Assembly: GCA_020137815.1 (NCBI GenBank)
Contig: CM035350.1
Span: forward strand, 3,237,037-3,301,036
Source of the DNA: Hormiphora californensis
Lineage: Eukaryota > Ctenophora > Tentaculata > Cydippida > Pleurobrachiidae
DNA: 64,000 bases
Direction of reading: 5' to 3'
The notes under the pieces are model-generated. The model had not been told where the DNA came from and did no database searches. It saw only the letters and a list, made by a program, of their open reading frames with translations. The translations under genes were made by a program, and so were the position numbers. This document shows, in pieces, positions 1-21,498 of this stretch (the first letter of the stretch is position 1; each line of letters starts with the position of its first letter).

Positions 1-86
1 GGTACAGAGGACAATCTGTACTCCGGGTACACACCGGTTTTGTTACCAACTAAGATGACAGAGATGTACATCCAACTAAAAATTAC

Positions 87-7192
<7,106 letters not shown>

Positions 7193-8660
7193 ACTACGAA
7201 AAGGGAAATCGGTTATGGAAAGGGTGGAGTCAAAGATTGCACAAAGAAATTCAATTATGTCATATTGACAATACTCAAATTTACGATGCCATAAATAGAG
7301 TCTGGCGTCTGCAGCTGCACTGGTCAAAGAAATGGTGTGAAAATATTGTGCAACGTAACATATGATATTGGAACACAGCTGTAATATATCATAAGTGATG
7401 TTCTCTAGAAGCATTAAAGAGAGACTGGTGTAAGAAGGGCAACTAGTTGTCAGAGTAACAAATTAGAGGGTCAGATATAGTTGCTAACCCTCACAGAGAG
7501 TGCTCGTCATTTTATGAAATAAAATGCATCGTGAGCTACACAATCAGATCATAGTTATCAATGAATATAAGGTTCGACGTTTGCGCAATAAGTACGGCTC
7601 CCCAATGTGTTACAACCAGTAATGGCTTTAGCAAAGGCTTGACTCTATCGAAACATATATATGTAAGCACTATAATGATATTGTGAGAGAGAAAAAAAAA
7701 GAGAGAGAGACACAGAGAGAGAGAGAGAGACAGAGAGAGACAGAGAGAGAAGGGAGAGGGATATAGAGAGAGAGAAGAGAAGAGGTAGGAATAGAGAGAA
7801 GGATATATAGTAAGAGAGAGGAAAATAGCCCTATTTCTTGATAACAATAATGCAATAATAAGATGCAGCATGGTATGTACTACCATTCAGACCGAAGTTA
7901 ATTAATATTTATACTTAGGGTTAATGAGGTCTCAAATCTCAAATGTACGGGGAAACGAATGTAGGTCCCGTTTCACTAACTATTGCACACGCGATACGAA
8001 AATAAAAGCTATTTCATAAAACTTGATTAACTATTAAAATATTAATGAATTGTGAAGCTCGACAGTTATAATACAGTGTATAATAACACGTGCAATTAGT
8101 GTACTAGCACTGCCTTAGCATAATGTGTGAGGGTGTGTGTGTGTAAGGATAGTGAGAGAGAAGGATAGTGCAAGAGAGAAGGTGAGAGAGAGGGAGAGAG
8201 ATAATTATATGTACGAAAGAAAATCTAAGCCTATTGAATTGAACAGGCTGTTCAATAGATCATCGTCTTTGATCATTTAAAGGGATTTGAATACTACTAT
8301 TACACAAGACCCATCCATCCACGAAACTATAATTACGAAATTGATGGTCTAAACAATTACACTGAAAACAATATTATACATATATCCCAAGAAAAATTTG
8401 TTTCCTTGCAGCCAGTAGTCGAAACAGGACCCGCTGTGATATTGATAGAGGGGCTAACGCAGTGGTTTTAGAGTCTTTAAAATTATCCCTTTAAAGGAAC
8501 TAACCTTTACTACACCAAACCGAGAGAAAGGGGACCACAGAGGCAGAGACGGAGAGAGGGAGGAAGACAGAGAAAAGTAACTTTAGACAGCTATAGACAG
8601 TATTAAGATTAATAGAACTTCTATAGAACTTCTATTAAAGTTTTTCAATATATGTATAAT
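7193..8660. other. Upstream flank of CMIP; no supportable gene
   Basis: Presumed 5' UTR/promoter side of CMIP followed by AT-rich DNA. It includes an imperfect GA tract at 7684-7815 and scattered GAGA at 8150-8200. Short ORFs have no recognisable similarity. Confidence 0.6.
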
Positions 8661-10325
8661 TATAAACGCATTCTTTATAGAAGGGAATCAAGCTGTGCTG
8701 AAATATTTAAAGGCCTCCCCAAAAACATTGATTTGCTTACTATCGATCACGGTACTCCGACCCCCAATACTAATATACATCAAAGCCTCAACAAGTTACC
8801 GATCCAAGGTGTTCCACTTTATTTATGCTCCTACTTTATTACTACTATCTTGAATCAAAGTTAAAGAAACTGAATGGGTAATTGGGACCAAATTCAGTTT
8901 AGCATAAAAGCCGTACCCTCACGACTCGTCAACTTGTACCCACGCGGCTCGTAAAGTTGAAACAGTGCTAACAACCCAACGCCACCATGGTACTCGAACC
9001 CTTAATAGAGAATATATGCACCCGTTATTTCCGCAAGTTGCTGTGTAACTGTAAGAATAAAATGGGCCACTCCTAACGTGTTTAGTTTCTTGATAAACGA
9101 GAAAGTTTCTTAGCTTTTGGGCAGCTTTAAAATCTTGTGGTTTCTTAGAAAAAAGTATCTTATTTCAGGTAGGTAAGGTAGGTATGTATGAATCAAAATG
9201 ATGATGTTGCATTGGTAAGAATGGAAAAACACCCAGAATAGAAAATTATCCGGAAAAAAAGAAATACCGACACCGTGGTTGGAGCATGACAAGGAGAAGA
9301 AAAGATGAATAATCGGTGGCAGGGAGTAATCTGAATGCACCTGGTGCGGGGTGCCGTGGGTGTGTGTGTGTGTGTGTGTGTGTACGTGTGTGTGACTGTG
9401 ACCAGCTTGAGCTCCCCGATACCTATAAAATGTCTGGTTATACCTAATAGCCCCTAGAAAATATCCGAACACACACTCCCTAGCGTGGTACGATTCAACA
9501 GTTCAAGAAAAGTAAAAACAACAGGGTGAGTCGAGACGTTGCAGCTGCTCACGTAAAGAGAGGGAGAGAGAGAGAGAGAGCGAGAGGTATAACAAAGGAA
9601 GAAGAAATGAGAAAATGAGAAATATGATACCTGTTACTGGACGGTACATTTTACTGGCCTGTACACTTACCACAATGTTACTCGATATCAAAATTAACAA
9701 GTCCTATTGAGGACAGTATAATGAAACTTTACTTTAGGGCAAACTGGGGCAAAACTGGTCCAAAAAACACGTGGTATTGCAGGCTCGATTTCATTGGTCC
9801 TAGTGATGGACCACTTTTCCCCATCCCCCAGGGTGAACTACTTTGCCCTAGAGAGTGAACCATATTTGCCCCAGTTTGACTAATTAGACAATTTAATTTT
9901 TTTAAACATTTTATCCCAAGTTTTAGAAGGATAAAAAACATAACTGGCAGTTTTTGCAAAATTTAAATCGGCCAACTCAAACAGAAAATACAGCTTAGGA
10001 TTCCGTTACACGTATATGTTATTAAATTTAATATCTTATTCATAATCATTCCATCCAGCAGGAGTGTAAAACTAAATTAGATAACTTTTAAACGTTCCTC
10101 TTATATCAAGTCTGACTGTAAGAGTTTCCTATAGAAGAACTTATGGTACCTACATATATGTAATGTAATAACTCAGTCTCACTCTATTATAATTATCATT
10201 TTGAACACTTTGTATATCTCCATGAAAGAACAGCACAATAATTATAATGGGCCTGCAGCAGCGGCGGAGATATCATCAGCTGAAAAGAGCAGGAAAGAGA
10301 GCTAGAGAGGCACTTTAAAGGAGAC

Positions 10326-10750
<425 letters not shown>

Positions 10751-11784
10751 AGAGAAGTGTACTCATTGTACGTGTGTAGTACATGCAAATACACTGCGGT
10801 AAACACTCATTATACTGCCATCCAATGACGGAAAAGAAGTTTCTAAAGTCCAGCTTGCAGGATATGAGAGAAAAGAGAGCAAGCAATAGCGGGCAATAGG
10901 GATACAGGCAGAAAGCATGGGAATTAAAATCAATATTTCTCTATCCCTTCTATAATGGGCAATCCGCATTACCTAGCCTTTCGAATCTTAACCTATTAGT
11001 AAATGAAGCATTTTATCATTCTTCTATCAGAGCATGACAGAAAAGTGATCAGCGTAATACCTAAGAAGTAAAAGTATTATGTACAACCCTATTAAGATTA
11101 CCAAGATCTTATCTTGTGTAACCAAGATTAGTGATTACCAAGATCTTGTGCATTTCCCCACCGTATCCCAACTCTCATCACAACAATCAACACGCCAACT
11201 AACATAGCTTCAACACTCAACAGTGTGTATTGTAAAAGGAACACACAAGTAAAACGCTTGGCTAATTAGCATGACGTAATTGTGTGTGTATCTCACGAAA
11301 AAGTCTCTAGCTATAACATAAGTACAGTTATGTTCTAACCCTCCCTTTACATTTGTGCTGGGCGTGCGAATGGCAGTCTAGCTTGGCAACAGTTCCCGTA
11401 TGTAGTTAAGAAGTAAGGGAGGAAGTGAGTAAAAGTTTTCGAGATAGTTTTCGATCATTACTGCAGAATAATGTTGGAGGCAAGGGACAGAGAGAATGAG
11501 ATAGAGAAAGAGAAAGAGAGAGAGAGAGAGAGAATAATACAACTTAGTAATTGAGTATCCAGTTTGCTGGTTCTCCGAGTCACTTTCAGGAAGTAAGGCA
11601 GTCAATAAGCTTCCATGGATAGTTTAAGGGTTATATAATGGGTACTGGGGCGAATCCAATCACTTCTCCCAACGCTTGTTTAATGGGGAGACAAATTTAT
11701 ACAGAACGATTTTTTTTTCGAGACTGGAGGGCGAGAGAGAGATAGTAGTCTATCTAAGTGTGAGAGAGGGTGAGAGAGAGAGAT

Positions 11785-11818
<34 letters not shown>

Positions 11819-12415
11819 AATCAGAAAGGGAGAGATAGTGTGTGAGAGTATACCCTATTAGTATTATAGCACAACCAGAAAAAATAAGAAAGAGATGGAA
11901 ATGAAATATAGGTGAAGAACTTGAAGGGGTGTCATAATTATTACTAAGAATTTGACATTACTACAAGCTCCGATATTATTGTTGTATTTACGGCCCATCC
12001 AATATTTCTGGTAAGAAGGCAATAAGGGGAAAGAATGCAGTATAATACCACAGGAGCAAAAGTCTCTCAGTACAGTTTCATAGAGATGTAATATCGAGCA
12101 AATTGAACTGCTGATGCTTTGGCAAATAGGAAGATACATAGGAGAATTACAGCTAGAGATAATAACAAAATCTTCAGCAATTTAAACCGAGATCATGGGT
12201 ATGCGGATGCTAAGTTATTTATAGCGTGCCTTGTAACCCACCTGGAGGGTGGGAACGCGCAGCGATTGCTGTTATTGTAACTACTGACACTTGCCAGCTT
12301 TGTTCAAATTAAGAGTGCCGCGCACTATTGCCCTATCTCGCAAAATATCCCAATGCAATCAACGAGCCCCGTCTACCCTCCCTTTCTTTCCACCATTCTA
12401 TCTCTCTCTACCATG

Positions 12416-12436
12416 TACTCTCTCTCACCCTCTCTC

Positions 12437-12492
<56 letters not shown>

Positions 12493-12512
12493 TCACTCAC
12501 TCTCTCTTTCCT
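12416..12512. repeat. (TC)n microsatellite
   Basis: Nearly pure TC array; the three Ser/Leu-rich ORFs across it are translations of the repeat. Confidence 0.97.
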
Positions 12513-13923
12513 TCTCATCTCACCCCTTTCTTTCTAATTCTCTCGCATCTCTGGTGACTGGGTTTCAGATGTATCCGTCCAGGAAACAACTCATCATCAG
12601 TCGGCCATTACCCAGTGAATTGGGCATTGGGCAAAGTACTTTTTGCCCATAAATACCCTGGGTGTGATTGGATTGGGTGACAGGGTGCTCATAAATGTTT
12701 TTTATTTTTCAAATCATTACCAAGCATCTTCCAGTGACCAGTTCCTAAATCCTAGACACACATTGTTGCAAAATGAATTTGTCCGGACCTACACGAAAAG
12801 GCAGAAGTATTTTATACAGCTATTAATAATTTATATTAATTTAATAATATATATTAGCTATCCATATAATAAATTCCATAATGTTAGTCAGTCTGTCCGT
12901 TAATTGGTTTTTCAAACTCCTCCCACAGTTTTTGAGCTAGACCCCTGAAAATTTGTACACTGGTACCTTGGACCAAGGTGGATGTAAGTACGGGCTCAGA
13001 TTTTTGATCCGATCTTTACAGCAGTGACGTCACGGGGTGACGTCATTGCGACAAAAAGACTTACATTTTTCAAACGCTTCTAAGACCCTGAAAACGGCTC
13101 TAAATCAAAAAATTAACGCAATAGTGGGGAAAGAGAATCGTTTGAACTTCATTTTACGTGATAGCGATTTCCCGTAACTCAATGTTTAAGGGTCGTAAAT
13201 CGCGTCGGGAAAGTTAAAAATGCCAAAAATACGATATTTTTCACCGTAGCCACCCAAAATCTTATCAAATCGATATGAAACTTGGTCGTTATGTGAATTT
13301 TAATGTCCTTTGGCCAGGGGTTCCCGGAAAACGGATTGGCAAGATGAGAACTAACCGGAGTTCTTATAATTCACGAATTTGGAATTTTTCGTAGACTTTT
13401 TTTGCGACATATAAAACGCGAGGAAATTTTCAATGAATTTTAAAATTTTACACTGCGCGCGTAATTTTAGGTTCCGCACGGCGTAAAAAAGCAGCGCTTT
13501 TTTGGGAAAACTCGCGCGTTACAGTAAATGATTTACCCGCCTCGCCGTTTTTTCAAAAACCCAATGTGTATGATAGTAGGAGCGGTTAGATCACCACGTG
13601 GTTAAAGTCGCGTGCCACCCCTTTTTGCGCATTGTCATAGCTCGGGTACTCTAGTATCAATAAGCATAATATTTATCTAGTCTTATTTGCATCTTTTTGT
13701 ATTTTGCCTTCTGAAGAACTAATCTTTCTCGACAACTGCACAGAAATCACCCAACTCAGTCTTATTTGGGCAATATTGTATATTGCTCAGAATTACAAAA
13801 CAGTTTCGTAGTTTTGTGGGTAGGAAGAAGTAATGATTTAAACGGTGTTGCCAGCTGTGGTAGAATTTTATAGCTCAGACAATTTTATAAGTTACTTCTA
13901 TCGTTTACCACTTTGTACATAAA

Positions 13924-14047
<124 letters not shown>

Positions 14048-14457
14048 TGTGTAGTACACACAATTAATACCTTATGTTCAGTGCTAGTACTGCAGACAAA
14101 TTGATGTGTGGCACACACATGGTTATATGTACAATGTGTTGAACAATAGGGATACTACAAAGCAGTCATTAATATAATGATTAATGCATCACACAGTAGA
14201 TCTGGTGAGTAGACACCGCACAATAAGGGGTGTAACTCTGTGTGGTTATCTTGTCTAGACAAGATTTAAAAGCAGATAAATCGTATATATATAATAAAAG
14301 CAGATATAATAAAGATGCATAACTCACCCACCACTTAGGAAGAAATGACGCAACACAAAACACACGTATGCAGACATGGTACGTACATACCTATATGTAC
14401 GTCTATTGTATAGTATACCCGGGTGATATGAGACTTGGTACGCTTTGAAGCTTAATA

Positions 14458-14625
14458 CAGTCGGACCCCGATTTAGTGGCCCCCGATTTAGTGGCACCCC
14501 GATTTAATGGCAGGATTTTTCCCCCGATATAGGAAATTAACATTATTTGGTCCCGATTTAGTGGCACCCCGATTTAGTGGCAGGATTTTTTCCCCCGAGG
14601 ACGCCACTAAATCGGGGTCTGACTG
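14458..14625. mobile_element. Pogo/Tigger-like MITE, copy 1
   Basis: 168-bp element with termini CAGTCGGACCCCGATTTAGT and its complement, flanked by TA on both sides (14456-57, 14626-27). This TIR type (CAGTC..ACCCCGATTTA) and the TA target fit the pogo/Tigger branch of Tc1-mariner. The interior repeats CCCCGATTTAGTGGCA several times. Non-autonomous. Confidence 0.85.
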
Positions 14626-15207
14626 TACCCCAATAAACAAAGATGCTAGAGGCCAGAGGGTGTACCTCTGTGTGAGAAGGCAGATAATAAAGGTGCTAGT
14701 AGATGTGTTAGCCACGAGCTCTATTATTACTTGATGTAAACGAATGGACAAACTATTCAATATCACTTCTGCTAGTATTATTGTTTAACATATATATCTG
14801 ACGACTTCCCTTAAAATTTTTGATTTGTTATGATATTCTATTGACGCAATAGACACGCAGAGGGAGCTTATGTTAAATAGTTGTTTCTAGTATGTACATG
14901 CAATAAGACGCATGGTGTTCTACTTCTATACAAGATTCCAATAGATCAGCTTGTTATAACCCGTCTTTAGAGAGGGAGCAGGGCAAGATATCAGTGTGAC
15001 CTTGATTGTGGGGGGAGCCTCGTTGTGTCCAATCAAACATTTAAAAAGAACAATAACATAAAAACAAAAGTAGAAAGTAGTTCCGTTTCAATAGGTTCAA
15101 TGTAGGTATCGTCAATAACACGTCAATAACACGTCACCGGGGCACATTGATGGAGGTATCAAAAGTAAGTAGAGATGTCATACCGAGCACCCAACCATCT
15201 TCAAGTA

Positions 15208-15359
15208 CAGTCGGACCCCGATTTAGTGGCACCCCGATTTAGTGGCAGGATTTTTCCCCCGATATAGGAAATTAACATTATTTGAACCCGATTTAGTGGC
15301 ACCCCGATTTAGTGGCAGGGTTTTTCCCCCGAGGATGCCACTAAATCGGGGTCCTACTG
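15208..15359. mobile_element. Pogo/Tigger-like MITE, copy 2
   Basis: 152-bp copy of the element at 14458 with the same termini and TA flanks (15206-07, 15360-61). It is in the same orientation and about 580 bp from the first copy, with minor internal deletion and substitutions. Confidence 0.85.
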
Positions 15360-15361
15360 TA

Positions 15362-16485
15362 TAGATAATATATGGGGTAACACATACACACTGATACAAA
15401 ATAAATAGCCATTTCAAAACCTTACCATTCTTATTATAGAAGACAGCAATAATGGACTTATAAATCCATTAGCGAAAAATGGATCCCACGAAATGCCGAA
15501 TTTTAGCGAGGAAATGCTATTTAGTATTTTGCAGTAAAATTATAGGGTTTTGAAGTACGAAACTACCCAAACAATATATATTTATATGTAATATCACATT
15601 ACCACAGCGATTCGAAGATAATATGCAAAATGATTAAGCTAGAGAGAGGGAGTCGGGAAAGAGGGAGTCGGGAGAGAGAGGGGGGAGGAAGAGAGAGAGG
15701 AAGGATGTGGAGAGGCTGGTAGAGAATAGAGATATATTATACTAAGGTGATGACTGGTACTTTATACATCCATCACACTTTGTACGTCGCCGTGATAAAA
15801 TCCACATGAAACAACAACTGTTTCCATTCATGATGTATCTCTTGTAATGAAGTACAATGAAAAATGAAGAAGAATCTTACCTAATTATGGAGAAATGACC
15901 AAATTATATAAGGCTAAATTGGTCATTTTTGCATACTTTAGTGCCAATCAACTCTAAAACGGTTCAAGATAGACTCTATGTTGATCCATAAGTCTAATAT
16001 AAATGCGAATATTATTTACCGTCTCTCTACCGTAAAACCGTCTCTGAACCGTTTACGTTCTAGGTACATGACATGTACCTACCCAACGTTAAACGATCGC
16101 TGATAAAGTCTCCTATTAGATGATCTTATGTCTAGGAATTGTTGTAAGCATAGCAGTGTCGAAACCTCGTAAATCTAATATAGAGACCAAATCTTTCATT
16201 AGGACAATACCGGTGGGGAGACAGCTAATTACCCTTACTGACAGTTTTAAAGGAATGGATGCACATTTTAATCTTGAGTCTTGACAGGTTTTATTTCCCA
16301 CGAATATATGCATTGCTGGTAGGGGACATGAAATATATCATAATGCAAACGATGATCGGAGGTGAATTTAACTTTCTGAATCACAAAATGAGTCTGGTTG
16401 AGACAAAAATTGTAAAAAGTAAGAAAAAAGGAAGCCCATACATGTACTAAACGCCCAAATTCGCACACACGTCACACGACACACA
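15362..16485. other. Intergenic DNA, no gene seen
   Basis: AT-rich sequence with a short GA-rich patch at 15640-15700. It includes the presumed 3' flank of the F-box gene on the minus strand. Confidence 0.6.
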
Positions 16486-17112
16486 TTACAAAGCCCTCAG
16501 TTTGACAAAAGGGAAATTGGAATCAAGCTGATGTAGCGGCAGGTTGAGAAGGCACGGGGAACTGTATAAAAGATGGGTAGCAGATCGAAGGATCATGGGC
16601 TGGCAATCCCCACCTCGACATATTCGACATACCACTCTTACAGACTTGTTCCTCACCACGGTCATGTCAGGAGAATGGGGTAGTGGAGAAATCGGAGTTT
16701 CCAATTCCTCATCTGCACTCAAAGGTATGAGTTTAAAGGTTTTCACAAGAGTTAATCGAGTTGTAAGACGATGGGTAGTCGCACAAACGGTGAACCATTT
16801 TAGAACTCCATTGGGTGACAAATGGCAGGGAAGGCCACCTTTCTCTGAGTAGAATAGTCTCAAGATGCGCATGTAGAGAACAAAATAACAAGGCACATAA
16901 GGAGAGGGAGAGGAGTGTGTTAGCTGCTGTAGTGTGACGTCAAAGTCTCTCACACACACGCCCCTCCAGAGATGGGCATCGGGGAGGATAAGGCAGTGGA
17001 GGGAGTTAGAGGCGAGGGATAATTCAAAGAGAGACAATCCATCCAGGTAGGATGCTATGCGAACTTTTAACTCACACGGCAGGTATTCCAGCGATGGGCT
17101 ATGCATATCCAC
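16486..17112 (-). CDS. F-box domain protein, intronless, 208 aa
   Basis: A continuous 208-residue ORF. The N-terminus (about residues 8-55) matches the F-box pattern: LEYLPCELKVRIASYL, then a second helix with LFELSLASNSLHCLI, then DAHLWRGVCVRDF. F-box proteins recruit substrates to SCF ubiquitin ligases through Skp1. The remaining 150 residues contain no WD40 or LRR repeats that I recognise, so the substrate class cannot be named. Two in-frame Met codons (1 and 3) could start it; no upstream splice acceptor is needed. It is flanked by mobile-element DNA on the 5' side. It may be a complete small gene or the main exon of a larger one. Confidence 0.7.
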   Translation of the reverse strand: MDMHSPSLEYLPCELKVRIASYLDGLSLFELSLASNSLHCLILPDAHLWRGVCVRDFDVTLQQLTHSSPSPYVPCYFVLYMRILRLFYSEKGGLPCHLSPNGVLKWFTVCATTHRLTTRLTLVKTFKLIPLSADEELETPISPLPHSPDMTVVRNKSVRVVCRICRGGDCQPMILRSATHLLYSSPCLLNLPLHQLDSNFPFVKLRAL

Positions 17113-17256
17113 AGTTGTGATTCACCTATAATTTGGTGTGGGTGTATATGTGTGTGTGAGTTTGTCACGTTGAATATTCACATTCCCTCACATCACTCAT
17201 GTCAGATGCACTTGGGTAGGGTACTGTGGTTCCGAAATACTGAGAAACAATATATA

Positions 17257-18170
17257 TTAGGTTGTCCAGTAAATATTTTCGTTTGGTGTTTATTAGGAAA
17301 ATGGTTTGAGATAGAGCAAAATGGACTTCACCACAGTTTTTTCACGCGATTTTGGATCGGAATATCATGCCTGATATCGGTATATAGTTTTTCTGGGGTG
17401 CCAGCAAGCTATTTTCTCTACCCCACTGTTGTTGCCGCTGCACGGGGTCACCAAAGTTTTTTAAACGCTTCCCTAAGAAAACTGGTACAGTATTTTTAGC
17501 TCCAATGGTGCTTAATCGATAGCAAATCGTCCAAGGATAAAACGTATACGCGATTTGGGTCTCTACGCGTTCGATAGTAACCACTAGAACAGTAAATTTA
17601 AAATCAAAAATCGAAAAAGCGCAAAAAATCTGGCCTGTTTTACGGGTGTGTTCGAAAACGTCAATAACTCACTTTTTAAGTCAACCAATCACATAATTGG
17701 GTTCACTACGTCGTAGAACTGACTTAGAACTATCTTTTACTGCAGAGTTTTTGATTATGAGCCAATCCTGGTGAGACCCGGAAGTGAAAGTTTCTAATTT
17801 TGACCAAAACTTTTTGGAGGCCCATTGCTCAGTGACAAAATAAAGATAGATTCTTTTATTGCATCTTAAACGATAGATAATTGTCCAATGAACAAGCTTG
17901 ATGCAACAAAACATCACTCAGGTACCATTTTTAGGAAGTACAGCAGCTTTAGTGCTAAAACTCGAAAATCGCGATTTTTCATATGCAGCAGCATCAAGAG
18001 TGGTGTAGAGTAAATAGCCTGGTGGGAACCGAGAACAGCCAAATACCGATATCAGGCATGATATTCCGATCCAAAATCGCGTGAGAAAAACTGTGGTGAA
18101 GTCCATTTTGCTCTATCTCAAACCATTTTCCCAATAAAAGCCAAACGAAAATATTTACTGGACAACCTAA
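17257..18170. mobile_element. Mariner-like non-autonomous element, 914 bp
   Basis: Termini read TTAGGTTGTCCAGTAAATAT and the inverse at 18151-18170, flanked by TA (17255-56 and 18171-72), the hallmark of mariner insertions. The inverted arms extend about 130 bp inward (17257-17390 against 18045-18170). No transposase ORF is present, only short frames. It lies just upstream of the F-box gene. Confidence 0.88.
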
Positions 18171-18719
18171 TAATATCTGAATTTTAAAAGTTATTGAATG
18201 AGAATCGCGTTAAATAAGCAGCAATGTTGAAGTTTGAAATGAAAGAGCTGAAGAGGGGCAGATTTAAGAAACATAAAATGTTCTTATCACTCTATTTGCT
18301 AACAGTAGCCTGCATAGTGCCTAATGATACTCGGAAGGTATCAATTTTACGGGGGAGTATCATGTAATTTTCGCGGTTATTTTTGGACTGAAAAATCCGC
18401 GAATATAATTTGTGTACGATTAACGAGTTCGTAGGATTCAGACATATTATTAACGACAATCAGTTCATTGCCACTCTCCATCAGCAACATAAAGCAGATC
18501 TATACTCTAGTGTCTCATGGTGACTGTGCAGCGCACGATGGAACTCTAGCACATACTACCAGGGCGCGATTACAATCTGGGTCAAATGTCAATATTGCCT
18601 AAACGGTATCTGATAGAGAATCGATAGCACTAACCGATGACAGACCCCAAACAAAACCCTAACCAGACCCTAACAATAGCCCTCACCCGTATCGACCGCC
18701 AAAAATCTGTGAATTGTTA

Positions 18720-18940
18720 GCAATGGAAGGCACCCAGATCGAGGTTGAATTAGAGGTTGAATTCGAGTTTAGCATATGCTGCAGACCCTTCTGACCTCTA
18801 ACCCTAACAATAGCCCTCACCCGTCTCGACCGCCAAAAATCTGTGAATTGTTAGCAATGGAAGGCACCCAGATCGAGGTTGAATTCGAGGTTGAATTCGA
18901 GTTTAGCATATGCTGCAGACCCTTCTGACCTCTCGCGATG
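18720..18940. repeat. Imperfect ~140-bp tandem duplication
   Basis: GGCACCCAGATCGAGGTTGA followed by AGCATATGCTGCAGACCC occurs at about 18728 and again at about 18866. Non-coding; the surrounding 18.2-19.5 kb has no gene that I can support. Confidence 0.75.
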
Positions 18941-19562
18941 TGGGATAACGGATCGGCATATGCTACAGATAGCGCTTTTCAAGGTAACAGAGCACTTGGC
19001 ATATGCTATTATTGCTACAGACCGGGATAAGGCAGCGTTTTTCAAACTTTTCGAACCTTGAGCAAATGTAGCTATGGAGAAAGTGCTGCGCGCTCAAAAT
19101 GCAGCGCTTTTCACAAAAACTTCGCCGCTTACTTTTTAAAACCAAAAAGGCAGCGCAGAATTTGAGGGTTTTCGTGAAAATTTCAGCTGAAGTGTTCACG
19201 AAAACCCGGGGAAACGTTAAAATCTAGCGGTTTTGAGTGTCAGCACTCACGGTTTCTAGGGTTAGGGCTAAAGCCTAAGCCATAAAACCTAAGTGTTAAA
19301 GTTAAAAAGCGCTGCCTTATCCCAATTTCCAGTAGATTCAGTAGCATTTGCCAATGGCTAAAGTATGAATTAGGTGGGTGCGTTGCTTCAATCGACTGAT
19401 TGAAACGGCGTCCTCCTAGCACTAACAATGCATAGGCCCAAAAGCGGGATATAAATTATAATTGTATTTGTATTTAGGATTAGGGTTAGGGTTGGGCCTT
19501 GGGGATGGCCGATGGGCGATGGGGCTTGAGATTTCCTACCAGATAAACTTTGAAACAAATGG

Positions 19563-20256
19563 GATAAATCTACCAGTGATGCCACACTGAACATTGCACA
19601 AGAAGAAACGGAAGTCAAACCAGTTGCTAAGAATCTCGGCGTCATGGTCGATAGCGAACTCACGATGTCCCAGCACGTCTCCAGAGTTGTTCAGTCGTGC
19701 AACTACCAACTCGTCAACATGTGGAGAATTGCAGGCAAACTGAACAAAAAGCAAAAGACCCAACTTGTGAACTCACTGATACACTCAAAGATTGATTATT
19801 GTAGCGCTCTACTGATAGGTCTCAAAGACAAGGATGTGAAGCGTCTTCAGAAGCTACAGAACTCTGCCACTCGCTTTGTCCATGGTAAACGTAGCAGACG
19901 TGGTGTAACAGATCTACGGAAAAAAATCCCACTTCCTACCTGTTAGACACAGAATAGAATATAAGATCTGTATGATGGTATACAAATCCCTGAATAATGG
20001 GACGCCTGGATACATATCAGAAATGCTACAAAGACGGAAACAAAAACCGATGAGTTTAAGAGTCGATTGTGACACGACAAGACTGGAAGAGGTACACAGT
20101 AACTACAACTACAAAACCACTGAGAGAGCTTTTAGTATAGCTGCTCCGAGGATCTGGAATCGCCTACCTAAAGAAATTCGAACCACAGAAACCTTGCCGA
20201 TGTTTAAAAAGGCCTTGAAAACCCATATGTTTACTTTGGCTTATGGACCTGAATAA
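19563..20256 (+). pseudogene. LINE reverse-transcriptase C-terminal fragment, frameshifted
   Basis: Two ORF pieces (19644-19946 and 19972-20256, with coding similarity starting near 19563) correspond to consecutive parts of one pol C-terminus. They are separated by a frameshift in the A-rich stretch at 19919-19927. The RT catalytic core and endonuclease are missing, so it is a 5'-truncated relic. Confidence 0.85.
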
Positions 20257-20473
20257 ACCTCACTCGGCATTATATCAGTACCGCACCATCTTCCCGGCAC
20301 AAATCTACCTGCATCATTTCCTGGGCACCCAGTCCAGTTAACTTCACAGTAAATCTGTTGTTTTCCCCCAGGCTCCAGCTCCGCACATAAACGCCTCATT
20401 ATTCCCTGCCTATAATATTCCTTGCATGCGGTTCTAAATCTGATCCTTTTTCACAACTTTTGGGAAATAGATC

Positions 20474-21190
20474 CCTCCCTTTGCCTTACCTGGTTCGTTC
20501 CTGGGTTCCCGTGTCCTGTCTGCTGTCTCTCGCTATCACTGCCACCACTACCCTACTTCCAGACCCACACTCCAGGTCCCTTATATCCCACCTATGACCT
20601 GCTGTCTAAATCCTACATCATTCCTTCCTGGAACTAAATAGTCTGCCTCCCTGTCCTTACATGGTTCGCTCCTGGGCTCTCGTGTCCTGTCTGCTGTCTC
20701 TCGCGATCACTGCCATCACGCCCTATTTCCAGACCCACACTCCAGCTCCCTTATATCCCACCTATGACCTGCTTTCTCAATCCTATATCATTTCTTCCTG
20801 GAACTAAATAGTCTACCTCCCTGTCCTTACCTGGTTCGTACCTAGGTTCTCGTGTCCTGTCTGCTGTCTCTCGCTACCATTGCCACCACGCCCTATTTCC
20901 AGACCCACACTCCAGCTCCCCTATATCCCACCTATGACCTGCTTTCTCAATCCTACATCATTTCTTCCTGCAGTTCCATGGAACTAAATAGTCTGCCTCC
21001 CTGTCCTTACCTGGTTCGTTCCTGGGTTTCCCGTGTCCTAGGTGCTGTCTCTTCTTCCAGACCCTCTTTCCAGCTTCCTTACATCCCACCTGACCTACTG
21101 TCTCTACTCTGCACCATTCCTTCCTATATTCCTTCCTACATCCCTTCCTACTTTCTACACCATTCCTTCCTACATCTACCTGAGACTTAG
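20474..21190. repeat. ~172-bp tandem repeat, four copies, in LINE 3' UTR
   Basis: CTGTCCTTACCTGGTTCG-type units recur at about 20480, 20651, 20821 and 21001 with a 170-180 bp period. Each contains CCAGACCCACACTCCAGCTC and TCCCACCTATGACCTGCT. The last copy is degenerate and grades into TTCCTTCCTACATC repeats. Confidence 0.9.
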
Positions 21191-21358
21191 TAGAGGGACC
21201 ATCTATGACTGAGTCAATGAGTTAATATTTTCAAGTGTGCATTTTGTGTAAATTGTTAACATTTTCTGGCCTCTGAGTTGTTTAGCAGAGTTTGAGTAGC
21301 TGAGGTTCCAGACTGGCTGAGTTTTATGCCGAAGAATGAAGAAAGAAGACCATACACA

Positions 21359-21498
21359 CCGTTTTTCTCAATACGTTTTTCTCGATAAAAAACTTGTCAA
21401 GGATACCGTTTTTCTCAATACGTTTTTCTCGATAAAAAACTTGTCAAGGATACCGTTTTTCTCAATACGTTTTTCTCGATAAAAAACTTGTCAAGGAC
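21359..21498. repeat. 48-bp tandem repeat, three copies
   Basis: CCGTTTTTCTCAATACGTTT plus TTCTCGATAAAAAACTTGTC repeats three times in the LINE 3' UTR; one diverged copy exists in the minus-strand LINE near 51060-51110. Confidence 0.9.

Noticed and set aside
17257-18170. Transposase gene inside the mariner-like element
   Set aside because: Only short ORFs under 135 aa are present and none shows the D,D34D catalytic pattern.
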